Shown: piece by piece, positions 17,901 to 26,762 of the stretch
How the letters are laid out: each line of letters opens with the position of its first letter
Numbering within the stretch: the first letter of the stretch is position 1
Assembly: GCF_900187605.1 (NCBI RefSeq)
Contig: NZ_FYEA01000006.1
Span: 310,001-374,000, forward strand
Source: Pseudomonas sp. Irchel 3H7
GTDB lineage: Bacteria > Pseudomonadota > Gammaproteobacteria > Pseudomonadales > Pseudomonadaceae
DNA length: 64,000 bases
Direction of reading: 5' to 3'
Notes under the pieces: generated by a model
The model's input: only the letters and a program-made list of their open reading frames with translations
Database searches by the model: none
Told to the model about the DNA's origin: nothing
Translations under genes and position numbers: made by a program

Positions 17901-18616
17901 AAATTGGCCATGCGCACATTGTTCAGGTAACCCTTGTTGATCATGTAATGCGTCGACAGGGTATCGCCGAGAAACACATCGGCCTGGTCAAACGCGACGG
18001 CGTTGATCGCGTTCTGGTAGGAGGGGTAGCAGGTAATGAGCGCCTTGGGATACAACGCCTTGACTTCGGGTAACGGCAAATAGTGATAGACCATGCTCAG
18101 GCGCAGCCCGGCCAGGCCTTCGGTGAGTGAGCGGGTTTCGTCTTCGCGGGTGACCAGCACCGGCAGGTCAATGGCATAGGGGGTCGACAGCGCCAGGTTG
18201 GCATTGCTCGCTTCGAACCCGTTCGCGGTACCCAGCAGGTCGACCTGGCCATCGACCAGTGCCCGAATCGCCGCATCCCGGGATGGAAAGCGCTGCACCC
18301 GGACAGGCAGACCGGTGGCCTGGCCAAGGAGTCCGGCGTAGTCAGCTGTCAGCCCTTCGTAATCCTTGCCACTGACCGTCATGTCAAACGGCGGGTAGTC
18401 AGGCGCCGAAGTGCCCAGAACCAGTTCGCTACGCGCAAGCATCCATTGCCGCTGGGACTTATCGAACGTGATCGATACCGGCTCGTTTGCCGACCTGCTT
18501 AGCAAGGCATAGTCCGGTGAACCGCCGGGCATGGCGAACACGTTGGCGCTCAGGTAAAGACCTGCACTCAACGCAATTAAATAGTCCTTCAAACGGCTGG
18601 GCATGCGGGCTCTCAC
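14960..18616 (-). CDS. rocS2: BvgS-type hybrid sensor kinase RocS2-like (two SBP domains, PAS, HK, REC, HPt)
   Basis: A 1218-residue unorthodox sensor kinase. Order: signal sequence, two periplasmic family-3 solute-binding domains (about 60-290 and 305-530), one membrane segment near 550, a PAS domain (about 590-700), HisKA with SHEIRTPMNAV (His about 729), HATPase_c, receiver with VIVDCNMPLMNGYE (Asp about 1022), and HPt with VAHKIKGAARIA (His about 1151). This is the RocS1/BvgS/EvgS layout. The place next to a NarL-type regulator and dgt matches PAO1 rocS2-rocA2 (PA3044-PA3045) as I recall it; there the system affects fimbriae and efflux genes. The GTG start overlaps the rocA2 stop as GTGA; ATG 18604 is an alternative. 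Confidence 0.84.
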   Translation of the reverse strand: MRARMPSRLKDYLIALSAGLYLSANVFAMPGGSPDYALLSRSANEPVSITFDKSQRQWMLARSELVLGTSAPDYPPFDMTVSGKDYEGLTADYAGLLGQATGLPVRVQRFPSRDAAIRALVDGQVDLLGTANGFEASNANLALSTPYAIDLPVLVTREDETRSLTEGLAGLRLSMVYHYLPLPEVKALYPKALITCYPSYQNAINAVAFDQADVFLGDTLSTHYMINKGYLNNVRMANFGKQEAQGFSFAVRRNNPQLLDIVDTVLKAVPASERDNIAKRWSAGSDLLLTDRKMQLTQREEVWLKQHPVVSVVVNEAFAPLTFFDNDGNFRGISADLLELIRLRTGLRFEIRRSRNDAEMIQQIDHHQADLIAALLPTAEREKTLNFSRPYLENSYVLLTRKSADGPTNLGQLKGKQLAIAQGNPMVEYLRREYPRIQLIETADTFSAVSLLAEGHVDGAVNSLVIANYFISSRIFNQALQITTTIGTGQAAFSLATARDNTELTSIINKALLSIAPDELGVINGRWRGYSTASQNIWHNYQRLFYQVIVGACLLLLLLLAWNAYMRHQIKQRQAAERALNDQFEFMRSLVDGTPHPIYVRDRQGLLQSCNESYLEAFNAKREDVIGKSVIEGTLSNAFEAQAFQADYQRVVAEGTPMVVDRPLHIGNRRLTIYHWILPYRDSSGDVKGIIGGWIDISERRQLFEELRTAKEQADEANRAKSTFLATMSHEIRTPMNAVIGMLELTLKRMDQQHPDRSSIDTAYHSANDLLGLIGDILDIARIESGRLSLCPERVNLVDTVASVARIFEGLARQKNLTLQVIFNPPDLAIDVHLDPLRFKQVLSNLVSNAIKFTEQGHVRITLDLMNTEVPARALMQLTVQDTGVGISAEDQQRLFEPFAQAENSSQQGRSGAGLGLVISRNLCEMMGGQLQLNSQPGIGTQVCISLALETLPIQLSTVKSEAAIKTSQTPLRVLVVDDHPANRLLMCQQLEFLGHHFSIAENGCSGLALWRAGHFDLVIVDCNMPLMNGYELTRAIRQHELQARCPPCTVLGFTANAQPEEIQRCKQAGMNDCLFKPLSLSLLSQWVDGITPTCAPPAFNLQNMNMLTGGNPAQARRLLAELLKSSRLDRQELLALSPEHDRAALAVVAHKIKGAARIAQASRVIECCDALEQACAEALSTDEIARRCEASNRAMLDLEHALQQQLTVSDQSTMSLP

Positions 18617-19239
18617 ACGAGTGCGTTTCGTTTGGCCATCTCGATAAGTTCTACAAGGGATTTGGCCTTGAGTTTCTGCATCAGGCGTTTTTTGTAAGTG
18701 CTGACGGTTTTATTACTTAGAAACATGCCCTTGGCGATCTCCTTGTTAGTGCGGCCTTGGGCGAACAATTGCAAAACCATCAACTCGCGATCATTGACGG
18801 ATTTGAACAGTTCCAGTTCGGCAAAACGGATATCGTCACTACGAACCGGATTCAATGCCTGGCTGGGGAAATAGTTGTAACCGGAAAGTACTGCTTTGAT
18901 TGCACTGACCAGTTCGCTCAGGTCTTCCTGTTTGCAGACATAACCCGATGCGCCGGATTGCATGCAGCGAATGCCGAACAGTGTCGGACACTGCGCCGTC
19001 AGAATCAGGATTTTCAACGGCGAGCCCATGGCATTGAAGCGGGCCAGCACCTCCAGGCCGTCCAGCTTGGGAATGCTCACATCGAGAATGACCAGATCGG
19101 GCATGCACTCGCGCACCATTTGCATGGCATCGACTCCGTTATCGGTTTCACCGACGACCTTGTAACCTTCATGCTCCAGCAGCATTCGAACGGCGAGACG
19201 GATGACCGGGTGATCGTCGACAATAAAAACGGAGTTCAT
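18613..19239 (-). CDS. rocA2: NarL/LuxR-type response regulator RocA2-like
   Basis: A 208-residue response regulator of the BvgA/EvgA/RocA1 type. The receiver starts MNSVFIVDDHPVIRLAVRML and the phosphoacceptor is Asp53 in DLVILDVSIPKLDG. The Lys of the receiver is in GYVCKQEDL. A LuxR-type helix-turn-helix follows (GRTNKEIAKGMFLSNKTVSTYKKRLM). ATG 19239 is preferred over an upstream frame extension of 12 residues, because the receiver begins right at it. It is the first gene of a two-gene operon with the kinase. The 361 bases upstream would carry the promoter. Confidence 0.85.
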   Translation of the reverse strand: MNSVFIVDDHPVIRLAVRMLLEHEGYKVVGETDNGVDAMQMVRECMPDLVILDVSIPKLDGLEVLARFNAMGSPLKILILTAQCPTLFGIRCMQSGASGYVCKQEDLSELVSAIKAVLSGYNYFPSQALNPVRSDDIRFAELELFKSVNDRELMVLQLFAQGRTNKEIAKGMFLSNKTVSTYKKRLMQKLKAKSLVELIEMAKRNALV

Positions 19240-19600
19240 AATCAAATCCCATGCAAGCACGAATAAAGCGCGCACCTTAGCTCAGTTGAATGAGCACTCG
19301 CATGAAGTGACATGGCTCCAGTCACGTTATCGGATTAATCCTACAACTAATAAGGAAACGGACTACGTTCAAACTAGGTTTGACGTAAGGAGGAGCAGAA
19401 TTTGAAGAGGCTTATAGTTTGACTTGAATGATTTGCAAGTACTGGCTGTAAATGGCTTTTTATAGATGTTTAAACTTGCTGAATCGCCGCGTGGTCATTG
19501 TGGATCTTCAGCCCTGTCAGTGACGCGTTAAAAGTTCTCGGGTTGACCTGGGGGGCTGCATGCGGGTAGCCAAAACCATGGGCGCCCGCATGCGATGGAG
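19240..19600. other. Gene-free region between rocA2 and dgt
   Basis: This 361-base stretch is AT-richer than its surroundings and holds no supported gene. It must contain the rocA2 promoter. At 19559-19594 an inverted repeat GCATGCGGG ... CCCGCATGC lies 7 bases beyond the dgt stop and could end dgt transcription, although no T run follows it. I see no recognisable operator. Confidence 0.5.
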
Positions 19601-20929
19601 TCAATGGCTGGAACGGCCGGTCATTTCCAGCGCCATGTCGCTGGCGTAGCTGTCGGTCATGCCGGCAATGAAATCGATCATGCGCAGAAACGACGTGTGT
19701 AACGAACCTTGAGGATCCGGTGCGTTACTGCCCAGCAGATCAAGAATGCGCCGGCTTTTGAATGACGGCGTACGACCGTTGTGTTGTTCCAGCGCGGCGC
19801 CGCAGAACGAATTGAGCAGGATCTCCAGCGTCGTATACGCGCCGATTTCATGCAGGGTTTTGCGCTTGTCCTGAAAGATTTTCTTGCGGGCGATGTCCTT
19901 GGCGTTCAAGACGCAACGCTTGGCCGGGCCGTGCATGTGCTCGACCAGATCGCCGTGCAGCGTGCCGGCGAGGAGTGCGTCCTGTTGCTCGACAAAGGCC
20001 CGCGCCGCGGCGTTGGTCAAATGCTCGATGGCCTTGCCGCGCAGGATCGCCAGTTTGCGTCGTCGCGAATCCTGCGGGCCGAGCTGACGATAGGTTTCCG
20101 GCAGATCGTCGCCCACCAGCCCGAGCAGCAGGGATTCGACTTCGGCGTATTCCAGCAGCTCCATTTCGAGGCCGTCTTCGAGATCGATCAGCGCGTAGCA
20201 GATGTCGTCGGCGGCCTCCATCAGATACACCAACGGGTGACGCGCCCAACGCTGGTTTTCGATTTGCGGCAGGCCCAGTTTGTGGGCGATCTGCTCAAGC
20301 AGCGGCAGCTCACTTTGATAGCAGCCGAATTTGTGTTTCTTGTAGCCCAGGGAGTCGGCGTGGCGCGCGGTCCACGGGTATTTCAGGTAAGTGCCGAGGG
20401 TGGCGTAGGTCAGCCGTGTACCGCCGTCGAACTGGTGGTACTCCAGCTGAGTCAGTACGCGAAAGCCTTGGGCGTTACCTTCGAAGTTGAGAAAGTCAGC
20501 GCGTTCGGCTTCGCTCATGCCGTCGAGCCAGCCACGTCCGGCGGCCTGCTGGAACCAGTGACGAATAGCATCTTCACCGGAATGGCCGAACGGCGGATTG
20601 CCGATGTCGTGGGCCAGACACGCCGACTGCACGACCATGCCGAGGTCGGCCGGGTCGCACCATTCGGGCAAGGCACTGCGCAGGGTTTCGCCCACTCGCA
20701 TGCCCAGTGAACGGCCGACGCAACTGACTTCCAGCGAATGGGTCAGGCGCGTGTGAATGTGATCGTTGCTGGTGACCGGGTGCACCTGGGTCTTGCGTCC
20801 GAGGCGGCGGAAGGCACCGGAGAAAATGATGCGGTCATGGTCTTTGTGGAAAGGGCTGCGGCCAAGTTCTTGCGGGCTGTGCAGCGGCTTGCCGAGGCGC
20901 TCGCGGTTGAGCAGGGTTTGCCAATCCAA
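19601..20929 (-). CDS. dgt: Deoxyguanosinetriphosphate triphosphohydrolase-like protein
   Basis: A 442-residue HD-domain dNTP triphosphohydrolase of the Dgt family, expected to cut dGTP or other dNTPs to the nucleoside and tripolyphosphate. The metal site shows in [18 protein letters not shown] near 60 and in [19 protein letters not shown] near 107-124. The N-terminal [10 protein letters not shown] segment is typical. The start codon is TTG at 20929 with GGAGAG 8 bases upstream. It is located between rocA2 and an EAL gene on the same strand, as next to rocS2 in PAO1 (PA3043). Confidence 0.9.
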   Translation of the reverse strand: MDWQTLLNRERLGKPLHSPQELGRSPFHKDHDRIIFSGAFRRLGRKTQVHPVTSNDHIHTRLTHSLEVSCVGRSLGMRVGETLRSALPEWCDPADLGMVVQSACLAHDIGNPPFGHSGEDAIRHWFQQAAGRGWLDGMSEAERADFLNFEGNAQGFRVLTQLEYHQFDGGTRLTYATLGTYLKYPWTARHADSLGYKKHKFGCYQSELPLLEQIAHKLGLPQIENQRWARHPLVYLMEAADDICYALIDLEDGLEMELLEYAEVESLLLGLVGDDLPETYRQLGPQDSRRRKLAILRGKAIEHLTNAAARAFVEQQDALLAGTLHGDLVEHMHGPAKRCVLNAKDIARKKIFQDKRKTLHEIGAYTTLEILLNSFCGAALEQHNGRTPSFKSRRILDLLGSNAPDPQGSLHTSFLRMIDFIAGMTDSYASDMALEMTGRSSH

Positions 20930-21005
20930 GGCTGATTCTCTCCGTCAGGTGACTGGGGGCGTTGGCCCCTAGCTTCCCGGTTCGCGCACGCCCCTGCAAG
21001 CGTAA

Positions 21006-22169
21006 CTACAACCCAGCCGCGTCGATGTCGATCAACAGCAAACGCTCACCGTTGTCAAAAAACTGCCCGGCCGTCAGGCAATACTGATTGCTGGTGGCAT
21101 CGCGGTAGGTATTGGAGAGCGTCAAACGCCGCTCCTCCCAGCCTTCGGCGAGCAAATGATAGAAATACGGGCGCCACGACCAGTTGTGCCCCAGATAACG
21201 ATTGTCGGCGAACCAGCCATGCTGCCGCCATTCGAGGTTGGGCGTCAGCTGCGTGCCGTGGCGATCGCATTGATAAAACCGCAGCAGCCAAGGAAAGGCG
21301 TCCAGTTGTGGCAACGCGCTCAAGGGGGCATGCGCCTGAGCCCAGGCTTGCAGGATCGACATCAGTTCAGCGAGTTGCTGGCGCATTTGCATCAGCCGCC
21401 CGCGCTCTGCGAGTTTCTGCCGGACATAGCGCTGGCGCAGTTCGGCGAAGTGCTGCACAAACGCGTCGGCGGGAAAGAACGCCTCCTGCGCCCGCGCGAA
21501 CAGGAATCCCTGTACATAGCGCGATCCGCATTCCAGGGCGAAATTCAACTGCGCTTCGGTCTCGACGCCTTCGGCGATGATCCAGCAGCCGGTCTTCTCG
21601 GCCATCTGCGCGAGAGCCTTGACCACATCACTGCTCGGACCACCCAGTGCGGCGGCCTGGAACAGACGCATATCGAGTTTGAGAATGTCCGGTTGCAGCG
21701 CCAGCACCCGATCAAGTTGCGAGTAGCCGGCGCCAAAGTCGTCGATGGCGATTCTCGCGCCCGCCTCGCGATAACGCGTGACGACTTCGGCCAGGCGTTG
21801 ACCGTTGCCGCCCAGTTCGGTGATCTCGAAGACGATGCGTTGCGGATCGATACCGTAGCGCGCCAATTGTTTGAGGCTGGGCAGAGCCTGATCGGCGCGC
21901 AGACGACTGATCCAGCGCGGCGACATGTTCAGGCTGAGAAACCAGTCTGCCGGCGCTTCATGCAAGCGGCTCAAGGCGTTGTCGCGGATCTGCCGGTCGA
22001 GGCGACGCAGGGCAATCGCGGGTGTGCGCGGGTCCGCAAACAGTGGCCCGACCGAAGCCAGTTGACCGTCGGCCTGGCGCAGGCGGCCCAATGCTTCGAC
22101 GCCTGCAATGCGTCCCGTGGCGGTATCGATGAAAGGTTGAAAGCAGGCGAGCGGTTGCCCGTCGATCAC
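21006..22169 (-). CDS. EAL-domain cyclic-di-GMP phosphodiesterase with C-terminal sensor-like domain
   Basis: A 387-residue soluble protein. Residues 1-245 form an EAL domain: GVEALGRL (Glu25), SLNMSP, FEITE, IDDFGAGYSQLDRV, LKLDMRLF, IAEGVETEAQL and YVQGFLFA are all present, so the catalytic residues look intact. The last 120 residues contain GHNWSWRPYFYHLL and YCLTAGQFF, a pattern resembling a Cache/PDC sensory fold. It has no membrane segment, so it would sense inside the cell. It lies upstream of dgt and the rocS2-rocA2 region on the same strand, but with a separate start. Whether it belongs to the Roc pathway is unknown. Confidence 0.85.
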   Translation of the reverse strand: MIDGQPLACFQPFIDTATGRIAGVEALGRLRQADGQLASVGPLFADPRTPAIALRRLDRQIRDNALSRLHEAPADWFLSLNMSPRWISRLRADQALPSLKQLARYGIDPQRIVFEITELGGNGQRLAEVVTRYREAGARIAIDDFGAGYSQLDRVLALQPDILKLDMRLFQAAALGGPSSDVVKALAQMAEKTGCWIIAEGVETEAQLNFALECGSRYVQGFLFARAQEAFFPADAFVQHFAELRQRYVRQKLAERGRLMQMRQQLAELMSILQAWAQAHAPLSALPQLDAFPWLLRFYQCDRHGTQLTPNLEWRQHGWFADNRYLGHNWSWRPYFYHLLAEGWEERRLTLSNTYRDATSNQYCLTAGQFFDNGERLLLIDIDAAGL

Positions 22170-22293
22170 GGGGCCTCCTTAGTCGTTCTTGTTCTGGTTG
22201 AACCCCGTCGACCGGATAGGCGCACGGGATTGAACCTCCGGATAAAGAGGTTCATCCCGCAGGTATTGCAAGAATGTAGCCAGATGTATCTGT

Positions 22294-22632
22294 TCAGCGT
22301 TTGGCCGAACTCTGCATGACCAGTTTGATCAGCGGCCCGAGGCTGGTGCCGAGCCGGATCAGCCGGCTCAAGCCACCGGCGCCGCCGCTTTTCGCGCCTT
22401 TGCCAGTGATAAAGCCCAATAGCGTAACGGCAGCCACGCCCCACAATGGCGCGTGTTTGATGCCGAAACCACCTTGCAGGTTTTGCGTCATGCCGCGCAT
22501 GCGATGCAGCGGTTGCAGGACTTGCCCGGCTTCATGACGAATTTCCTGGCGATGCATTTCCATGCGCAGGCGGATCAACGCCTTGCGCATTTCCCGACGC
22601 GAGCTGTTGTGTGGCAGTTCAGGCAGGCTCAT
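22294..22632 (-). CDS. Small membrane-associated protein, YqjK-like position
   Basis: A 112-residue basic protein that I do not recognise firmly. It starts with a helical, charged N-terminus (RREMRKALIRLRMEMHRQEIRHEAG), then a hydrophobic stretch near 64-80 (APLWGVAAVTLLGFITG) and a Gly/Ser-rich C-terminus. It overlaps the upstream YqjE-like gene by 4 bases and is the third gene of a small operon with the YqjD-like gene. This is the place of E. coli yqjK in yqjDEK. A role in the envelope or stress response is inferred only from the operon. Confidence 0.7.
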   Translation of the reverse strand: MSLPELPHNSSRREMRKALIRLRMEMHRQEIRHEAGQVLQPLHRMRGMTQNLQGGFGIKHAPLWGVAAVTLLGFITGKGAKSGGAGGLSRLIRLGTSLGPLIKLVMQSSAKR

Positions 22633-23015
22633 GGCAGCAGGCGCTCCCGGTCGTTGGCCAGCTCTTCGAGCGTGCCGTGGAAAGGCGAGGATTCATCGAA
22701 AATCGCCGCCTTGAGACGCAGTGCGCAGAAGATCGAGGCCAGGGTATAGAAAACGCACAGGCCAATGATCGCGGCCAGACGATAAGTGTCCCAGAACACG
22801 ATCATCACCAGTGTCGATAAGCCCACCAGCAACAACAGGGCAAAGACCAAAGCCAGACCTGCGAACAGCAACAGGCTGACGGTTCGTGATTTCTGCTCCT
22901 GCAATTCGATGCCGAATAATTCGACATGGCTGTGCAGCAGACCCAGAACGGCGGCGCCCAGGCGTCGCGTGGAAGAGGCGGTGCCCGCAGTCGGGCCGGA
23001 TTCACCGATCGACAT
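22629..23015 (-). CDS. YqjE-like phage-holin-superfamily membrane protein
   Basis: A 128-residue inner-membrane protein of the YqjE family, with two hydrophobic segments (about 50-72 SLLLFAGLALVFALLLLVGL and 80-100). The N-terminal part carries VLGLLHSHVELFGIELQEQK, a family hallmark. ATG 23015 is two bases beyond the end of the YqjD-like gene, so the three small genes are tightly coupled. Its exact function is unknown; E. coli YqjD, YqjE and ElaB bind ribosomes or membranes in stationary phase. Confidence 0.78.
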   Translation of the reverse strand: MSIGESGPTAGTASSTRRLGAAVLGLLHSHVELFGIELQEQKSRTVSLLLFAGLALVFALLLLVGLSTLVMIVFWDTYRLAAIIGLCVFYTLASIFCALRLKAAIFDESSPFHGTLEELANDRERLLP

Positions 23016-23017
23016 AA

Positions 23018-23332
23018 TCAGCGCCGGGTAGCCAGCAGGCCGATCAGAAAGCCGACACCGGCAGCGATGCCAACGGACTGCCAAGGGTTGGCCGACACGT
23101 AATCTTCAGTGGCGGTCACTGCAGCCTGACCCCGATCGCGCAGGGTTTCTTCGGTCAGTTTCAGCGTTTCGCGGGCGCGCAGCAGGCTGTCGTGAATCTG
23201 CTCGCGCAGCTCATCGGCCTGATCGCCGGCCAGGGTGGCGGTGTGCTCGAGCAAGCGTTCGGTGTCGGCGACCAAAGTCTGGAAGTCGTTCATGAGGATT
23301 TCTTGAGCAGTCTTTGCCTTGATGCTGGCCAT
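23018..23332 (-). CDS. DUF883 (YqjD/ElaB) membrane-anchored ribosome-binding-type protein
   Basis: A 104-residue protein of the DUF883 family. A long amphipathic helical part (about 15-70) is followed by the family signature DYVSANPWQSVGIAAGVGFLIGLLATRR, a C-terminal membrane anchor. E. coli relatives (YqjD, ElaB, YgaM) attach to the inner membrane and bind ribosomes in stationary phase. ATG 23332 follows a GGAGATCCACC site; the open frame upstream of it is rejected. It is the first gene of the three-gene unit. Confidence 0.88.
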   Translation of the reverse strand: MASIKAKTAQEILMNDFQTLVADTERLLEHTATLAGDQADELREQIHDSLLRARETLKLTEETLRDRGQAAVTATEDYVSANPWQSVGIAAGVGFLIGLLATRR

Positions 23333-23636
23333 GGTGGATCTCCGTAAGTGACGTCTGAAGCGTTCGAGTATGAGCCTTGCGCGAAGGTTCAGTACAAATG
23401 ACTGGTACAACTTTTGCTGTGTCGTGGTGCGTTGCCCGGCGGTCGTGCGCGGTTGCCGGGCATGCGCCATGAGAAACCTTATCCCAAACAAGCCCGGTTC
23501 GTGTCAGGACATCGACCTCGTGCGCCAAAGCAGTTCGCCGGACCGTCGGCTCCGTGCCTGCGCGGTCGCAACTTGGTGCATGAAATGTGCGCATGAACCG
23601 CTTTGGTGCCTTTTTCGCCTTTAGGTCTGCCTGCTT
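23333..23636. other. Gene-free divergent region between DUF883 gene and amt
   Basis: These 304 bases separate two divergent genes and must carry both promoters. No NtrC or sigma-54 promoter (GG-N10-GC with proper flanks) was recognised before amt. I see no other structure. Confidence 0.4.
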
Positions 23637-24845
23637 ATGGAAAATCTGCAAAGCGCTGTGGACACCCTGGTTCACAGCTCCAATACCTTGTTCATTCTGA
23701 TCGGTGCGGTAATGGTGCTGGCAATGCATGCCGGTTTCGCCTTTCTCGAAGTTGGTACGGTGCGCCAGAAAAACCAGGTGAATGCGCTGTCGAAGATTCT
23801 CAGTGATTTCGCTGTCTCGACCCTGGCCTATTTCTTTATAGGCTATTGGATCTCCTACGGCGTGACGTTTATGCAACCGGCGGCGGTGCTGAGTGCCGAT
23901 CACGGTTACGGACTGGTGAAGTTTTTCTTCCTGCTGACTTTTGCTGCCGCGATCCCGGCGATTATTTCCGGTGGCATCGCAGAACGCGCGCGTTTCGTGC
24001 CGCAGTTGTGCGCCACGGCGTTGATCGTCGCGTTCATCTATCCGTTTTTCGAAGGCATGATCTGGAACGGCAACTACGGTCTGCAAGCTTGGCTGACGGC
24101 GCAGTTCGGTGCCGCTTTTCATGACTTCGCCGGTTCCGTCGTGGTGCACGCCATGGGCGGTTGGCTGGCGCTGGCGGCGGTGCTGTTGCTGGGGCCGCGT
24201 AATGGCCGTTACCGCGACGGGCGTCTGGTGGCGTTCGCACCGTCGAGCATTCCTTTCCTGGCCCTGGGTTCGTGGATTCTGATTGTCGGCTGGTTCGGCT
24301 TCAACGTGATGAGTGCGCAAACACTGCAAGGCGTCAGCGGTCTGGTGGCGGTCAATTCGTTGATGGCGATGGTCGGCGGCACGATGGCAGCGCTGCTCGT
24401 CGGCCGCAATGACCCGGGCTTCCTGCACAACGGCCCATTGGCCGGGCTGGTGGCGATCTGTGCCGGGTCCGACTTGATGCATCCGGTCGGTGCGCTGGTG
24501 ACCGGCGCGATTGCCGGTGCGCTGTTTGTCTGGTGCTTTACCGCTGCGCAGGTTAAATGGCGCATCGATGACGTATTGGGTGTTTGGCCACTGCACGGCC
24601 TGTGCGGTGTTTGGGGCGGGATTGCCTGCGGGATTTTCGGCCAGGCCGCGCTCGGTGGTATCGGCGGCGTCAGTCTGATCAGCCAGTTGATCGGCACCGC
24701 ACTCGGTGTCGCGGTGGCGTTGATCGGTGGCTTTGTCGTATACGGCGTGATCAAGGCGCTGCACGGGCTGCGCCTGAGTCAGGAACAAGAGTATTACGGC
24801 GCCGACCTGTCGCTGCACAAGATCGGCGCGGTGAGTCAGGACTAA
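23637..24845 (+). CDS. amt: Ammonium transporter (Amt family)
   Basis: A 402-residue inner-membrane ammonium channel with about 11 hydrophobic segments. The two pore histidines of the family are visible in GSVVVHAMGGWLAL near 170 and in WPLHGLCGVWGGI near 320. The signature GFAFLEVGTVRQKN near the N-terminus is kept. No signal peptide or C-terminal extension is present, unlike AmtB proteins paired with GlnK, and no glnK gene is next to it, so this is probably a second Amt copy. Its stop overlaps the stop of the converging antiporter gene by 3 bases. Confidence 0.9.
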   Translation: MENLQSAVDTLVHSSNTLFILIGAVMVLAMHAGFAFLEVGTVRQKNQVNALSKILSDFAVSTLAYFFIGYWISYGVTFMQPAAVLSADHGYGLVKFFFLLTFAAAIPAIISGGIAERARFVPQLCATALIVAFIYPFFEGMIWNGNYGLQAWLTAQFGAAFHDFAGSVVVHAMGGWLALAAVLLLGPRNGRYRDGRLVAFAPSSIPFLALGSWILIVGWFGFNVMSAQTLQGVSGLVAVNSLMAMVGGTMAALLVGRNDPGFLHNGPLAGLVAICAGSDLMHPVGALVTGAIAGALFVWCFTAAQVKWRIDDVLGVWPLHGLCGVWGGIACGIFGQAALGGIGGVSLISQLIGTALGVAVALIGGFVVYGVIKALHGLRLSQEQEYYGADLSLHKIGAVSQD

Positions 24846-26554
24846 GTTTCAGCATCATCGCTACCGGGATAAAAACCGTGAAGCAGGCGATAGCGGTCGA
24901 TGCGCACCTGATCGACTTTTTCCTGCACCTGATGCGCCGGCAGACCGAGCATGATCAAGGCGTGAGAGGCGAGCATCAGGCTGGACTCCAACAGCTCCGG
25001 CACCACTTCGGTGGCGCCGGCGGCTTTCAATTCGGCCCATTGGCTGTCGTCGCGGGTGCGTACCAGGATCGGCACGTGGGCGTTGAGTCGGCGCGCTTCC
25101 TTGAGGATGCGCAGGGCAATATCACTCTGATCCACGGCGACCACCAGCAGTTTTGCGCGCAGCAGGCCAACGGCGGTCAGCAGATCGCCGCGTGATGAGT
25201 CGCCATAATGCACGTCACTTTCTCCGCTGGCGGCTTCCTGTACGCGAACCGGATCACTGTCCAGTGCGATGTAAGGCTGTTTGGCATTGCGCAGGAAACG
25301 CCCGATGGATTGACCGACGCGGCCGTAGCCACAAATCACCACGTGCTGATTGAGGTCGGCGTTGAGTGCGCTGATTTCCTCGATCTGTGCTTCCTGATTG
25401 GGCTTGCGGTGGAGTGCTGTAGCGATGCGGGGCGCCGCGCGCAATAGCAGTGGCGTCAGCAGCATCGAACAGAACGTCGCGGCGAGCAGAAGATTGCCCA
25501 GCGCCTCGGGCATCATGCTGTGTTGCTGCATTTGCGCCATCAGTGCAAAGCAGAACTCGCCCCCCTGCGCCAATGCCAGGCCGCTACGCCACGCCGTTTC
25601 GCTGTCGCTGCCGCGCCACTTCACCAACAAGGCGACGACGATGCCCTTGATCACCATCAAGCCGACGGTGAGCCCGAGGATCAGCAGGCTGTGACTGACG
25701 AACAGTTGCAGGTCGATGAGCATGCCGATGCTGACGAAAAACACCCCGAGCAGGATGTCGCGAAACGGTCGGATGTCGGCCTCGATCTGATGCCGATAGT
25801 GGCTTTCACCGAGCAACATGCCGGCCAGAAATGCACCGAGGGCAGGGGACAGGCCCAGCAGGTGAGTCAGCCACGCGGTCAGCAGCACAATCACCAGCGC
25901 CAACAGCACGAACAACTCAGCCGAGCGTGACGCGGCCACTTCATGAAACAGCCTCGGCAGTAACCAGCGACTGGCCAGCAGCAGACCGACAAACAGCACC
26001 ACGGTTTTCGCCAGTGTCAGCGGCAGCGCCCAGTACCAGGCTTGGGCGCTGCTCCCGGCAAACACTGGCACCAACGTCAGCAGCAATACTGCGACAACGT
26101 CCTGAAACAGCAAAACGCCAACGGCATTCTGCCCGTGACTGCTGAACACCTCGCCGAGGCTGCCCAGTTCTTTGGTCACAATTGCCGTCGATGACAGCGA
26201 AAGCCCGGCGCCGAGCAGCAGCGCCGGCGTCGTCGGCATGCCCAGTAGCATCAGCAACAAACCGAGCAGTGCGGTGCTGATCAGTACCTGCTGACTGCCG
26301 AGGCGGAATACCACCTGGCGCAAAGCGATCATCTTCGACAGGGAAAATTCCAGGCCGAGTGAAAACAGCAGAAACACCACCCCCAGTTCGGCTACGTCAG
26401 GCAGGTGTTCGCTTTCGTTGACCCAGTCGAAGGCACTCGGCCCGACCAGCAATCCCACGCACAGATAACCCAGAACCGGCGGCAACCGCAGGCGCCGAAA
26501 CAGCGCAATCACCACGAGGGACGAGGCGAGGATGATCAACAAATTGGCAAACAC
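24842..26554 (-). CDS. KefB/YbaL-type monovalent cation:proton antiporter with TrkA-N domain
   Basis: A 570-residue CPA2-family antiporter for K+ or Na+ against H+. Twelve to thirteen hydrophobic segments fill residues 5-390 (GYLCVGLLVGPSAF, LLFSLGLEFSL and LSSTAIVTKEL are family motifs). A cytosolic TrkA-N domain binds NAD(H) through HVVICGYGRVGQSIGRFL near 405-420. GTG 26554 is chosen because the hydrophobic N-terminus begins there and CGGAG lies 9 bases upstream; an ATG at 26599 would add 15 residues. No KefG-type partner gene is beside it. Confidence 0.84.
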   Translation of the reverse strand: MFANLLIILASSLVVIALFRRLRLPPVLGYLCVGLLVGPSAFDWVNESEHLPDVAELGVVFLLFSLGLEFSLSKMIALRQVVFRLGSQQVLISTALLGLLLMLLGMPTTPALLLGAGLSLSSTAIVTKELGSLGEVFSSHGQNAVGVLLFQDVVAVLLLTLVPVFAGSSAQAWYWALPLTLAKTVVLFVGLLLASRWLLPRLFHEVAASRSAELFVLLALVIVLLTAWLTHLLGLSPALGAFLAGMLLGESHYRHQIEADIRPFRDILLGVFFVSIGMLIDLQLFVSHSLLILGLTVGLMVIKGIVVALLVKWRGSDSETAWRSGLALAQGGEFCFALMAQMQQHSMMPEALGNLLLAATFCSMLLTPLLLRAAPRIATALHRKPNQEAQIEEISALNADLNQHVVICGYGRVGQSIGRFLRNAKQPYIALDSDPVRVQEAASGESDVHYGDSSRGDLLTAVGLLRAKLLVVAVDQSDIALRILKEARRLNAHVPILVRTRDDSQWAELKAAGATEVVPELLESSLMLASHALIMLGLPAHQVQEKVDQVRIDRYRLLHGFYPGSDDAET

Positions 26555-26762
26555 TGGACACTCCGATGTCAGATTCAGGCTTTTCAAGCGTAGAGGCAAA
26601 AAGACCGGGAGGATCGCGCAAATGGTTTTTCTGTGGACTGATTTGCGTCAGGGTTTTGCCTGTGAACCTTTGTCGGAGGACTGGAGCCTTTGGGCGGCGG
26701 TGGCTCGACGGGTTTTCAGCTGCGGCCTAGAATAGGCCCACTCATTTCCTGGTTGAGCGCTC

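Noticed and set aside
23211..24818. A 535-codon frame opposite amt
   Set aside because: It is antisense to a complete ammonium transporter with conserved pore residues; its composition (many His, Arg, Gln, Thr) is that of a shadow.
26582..26762. Possible small gene before the DUF836 gene
   Set aside because: Only short frames without ribosome sites; the DNA looks like an ordinary divergent promoter region.
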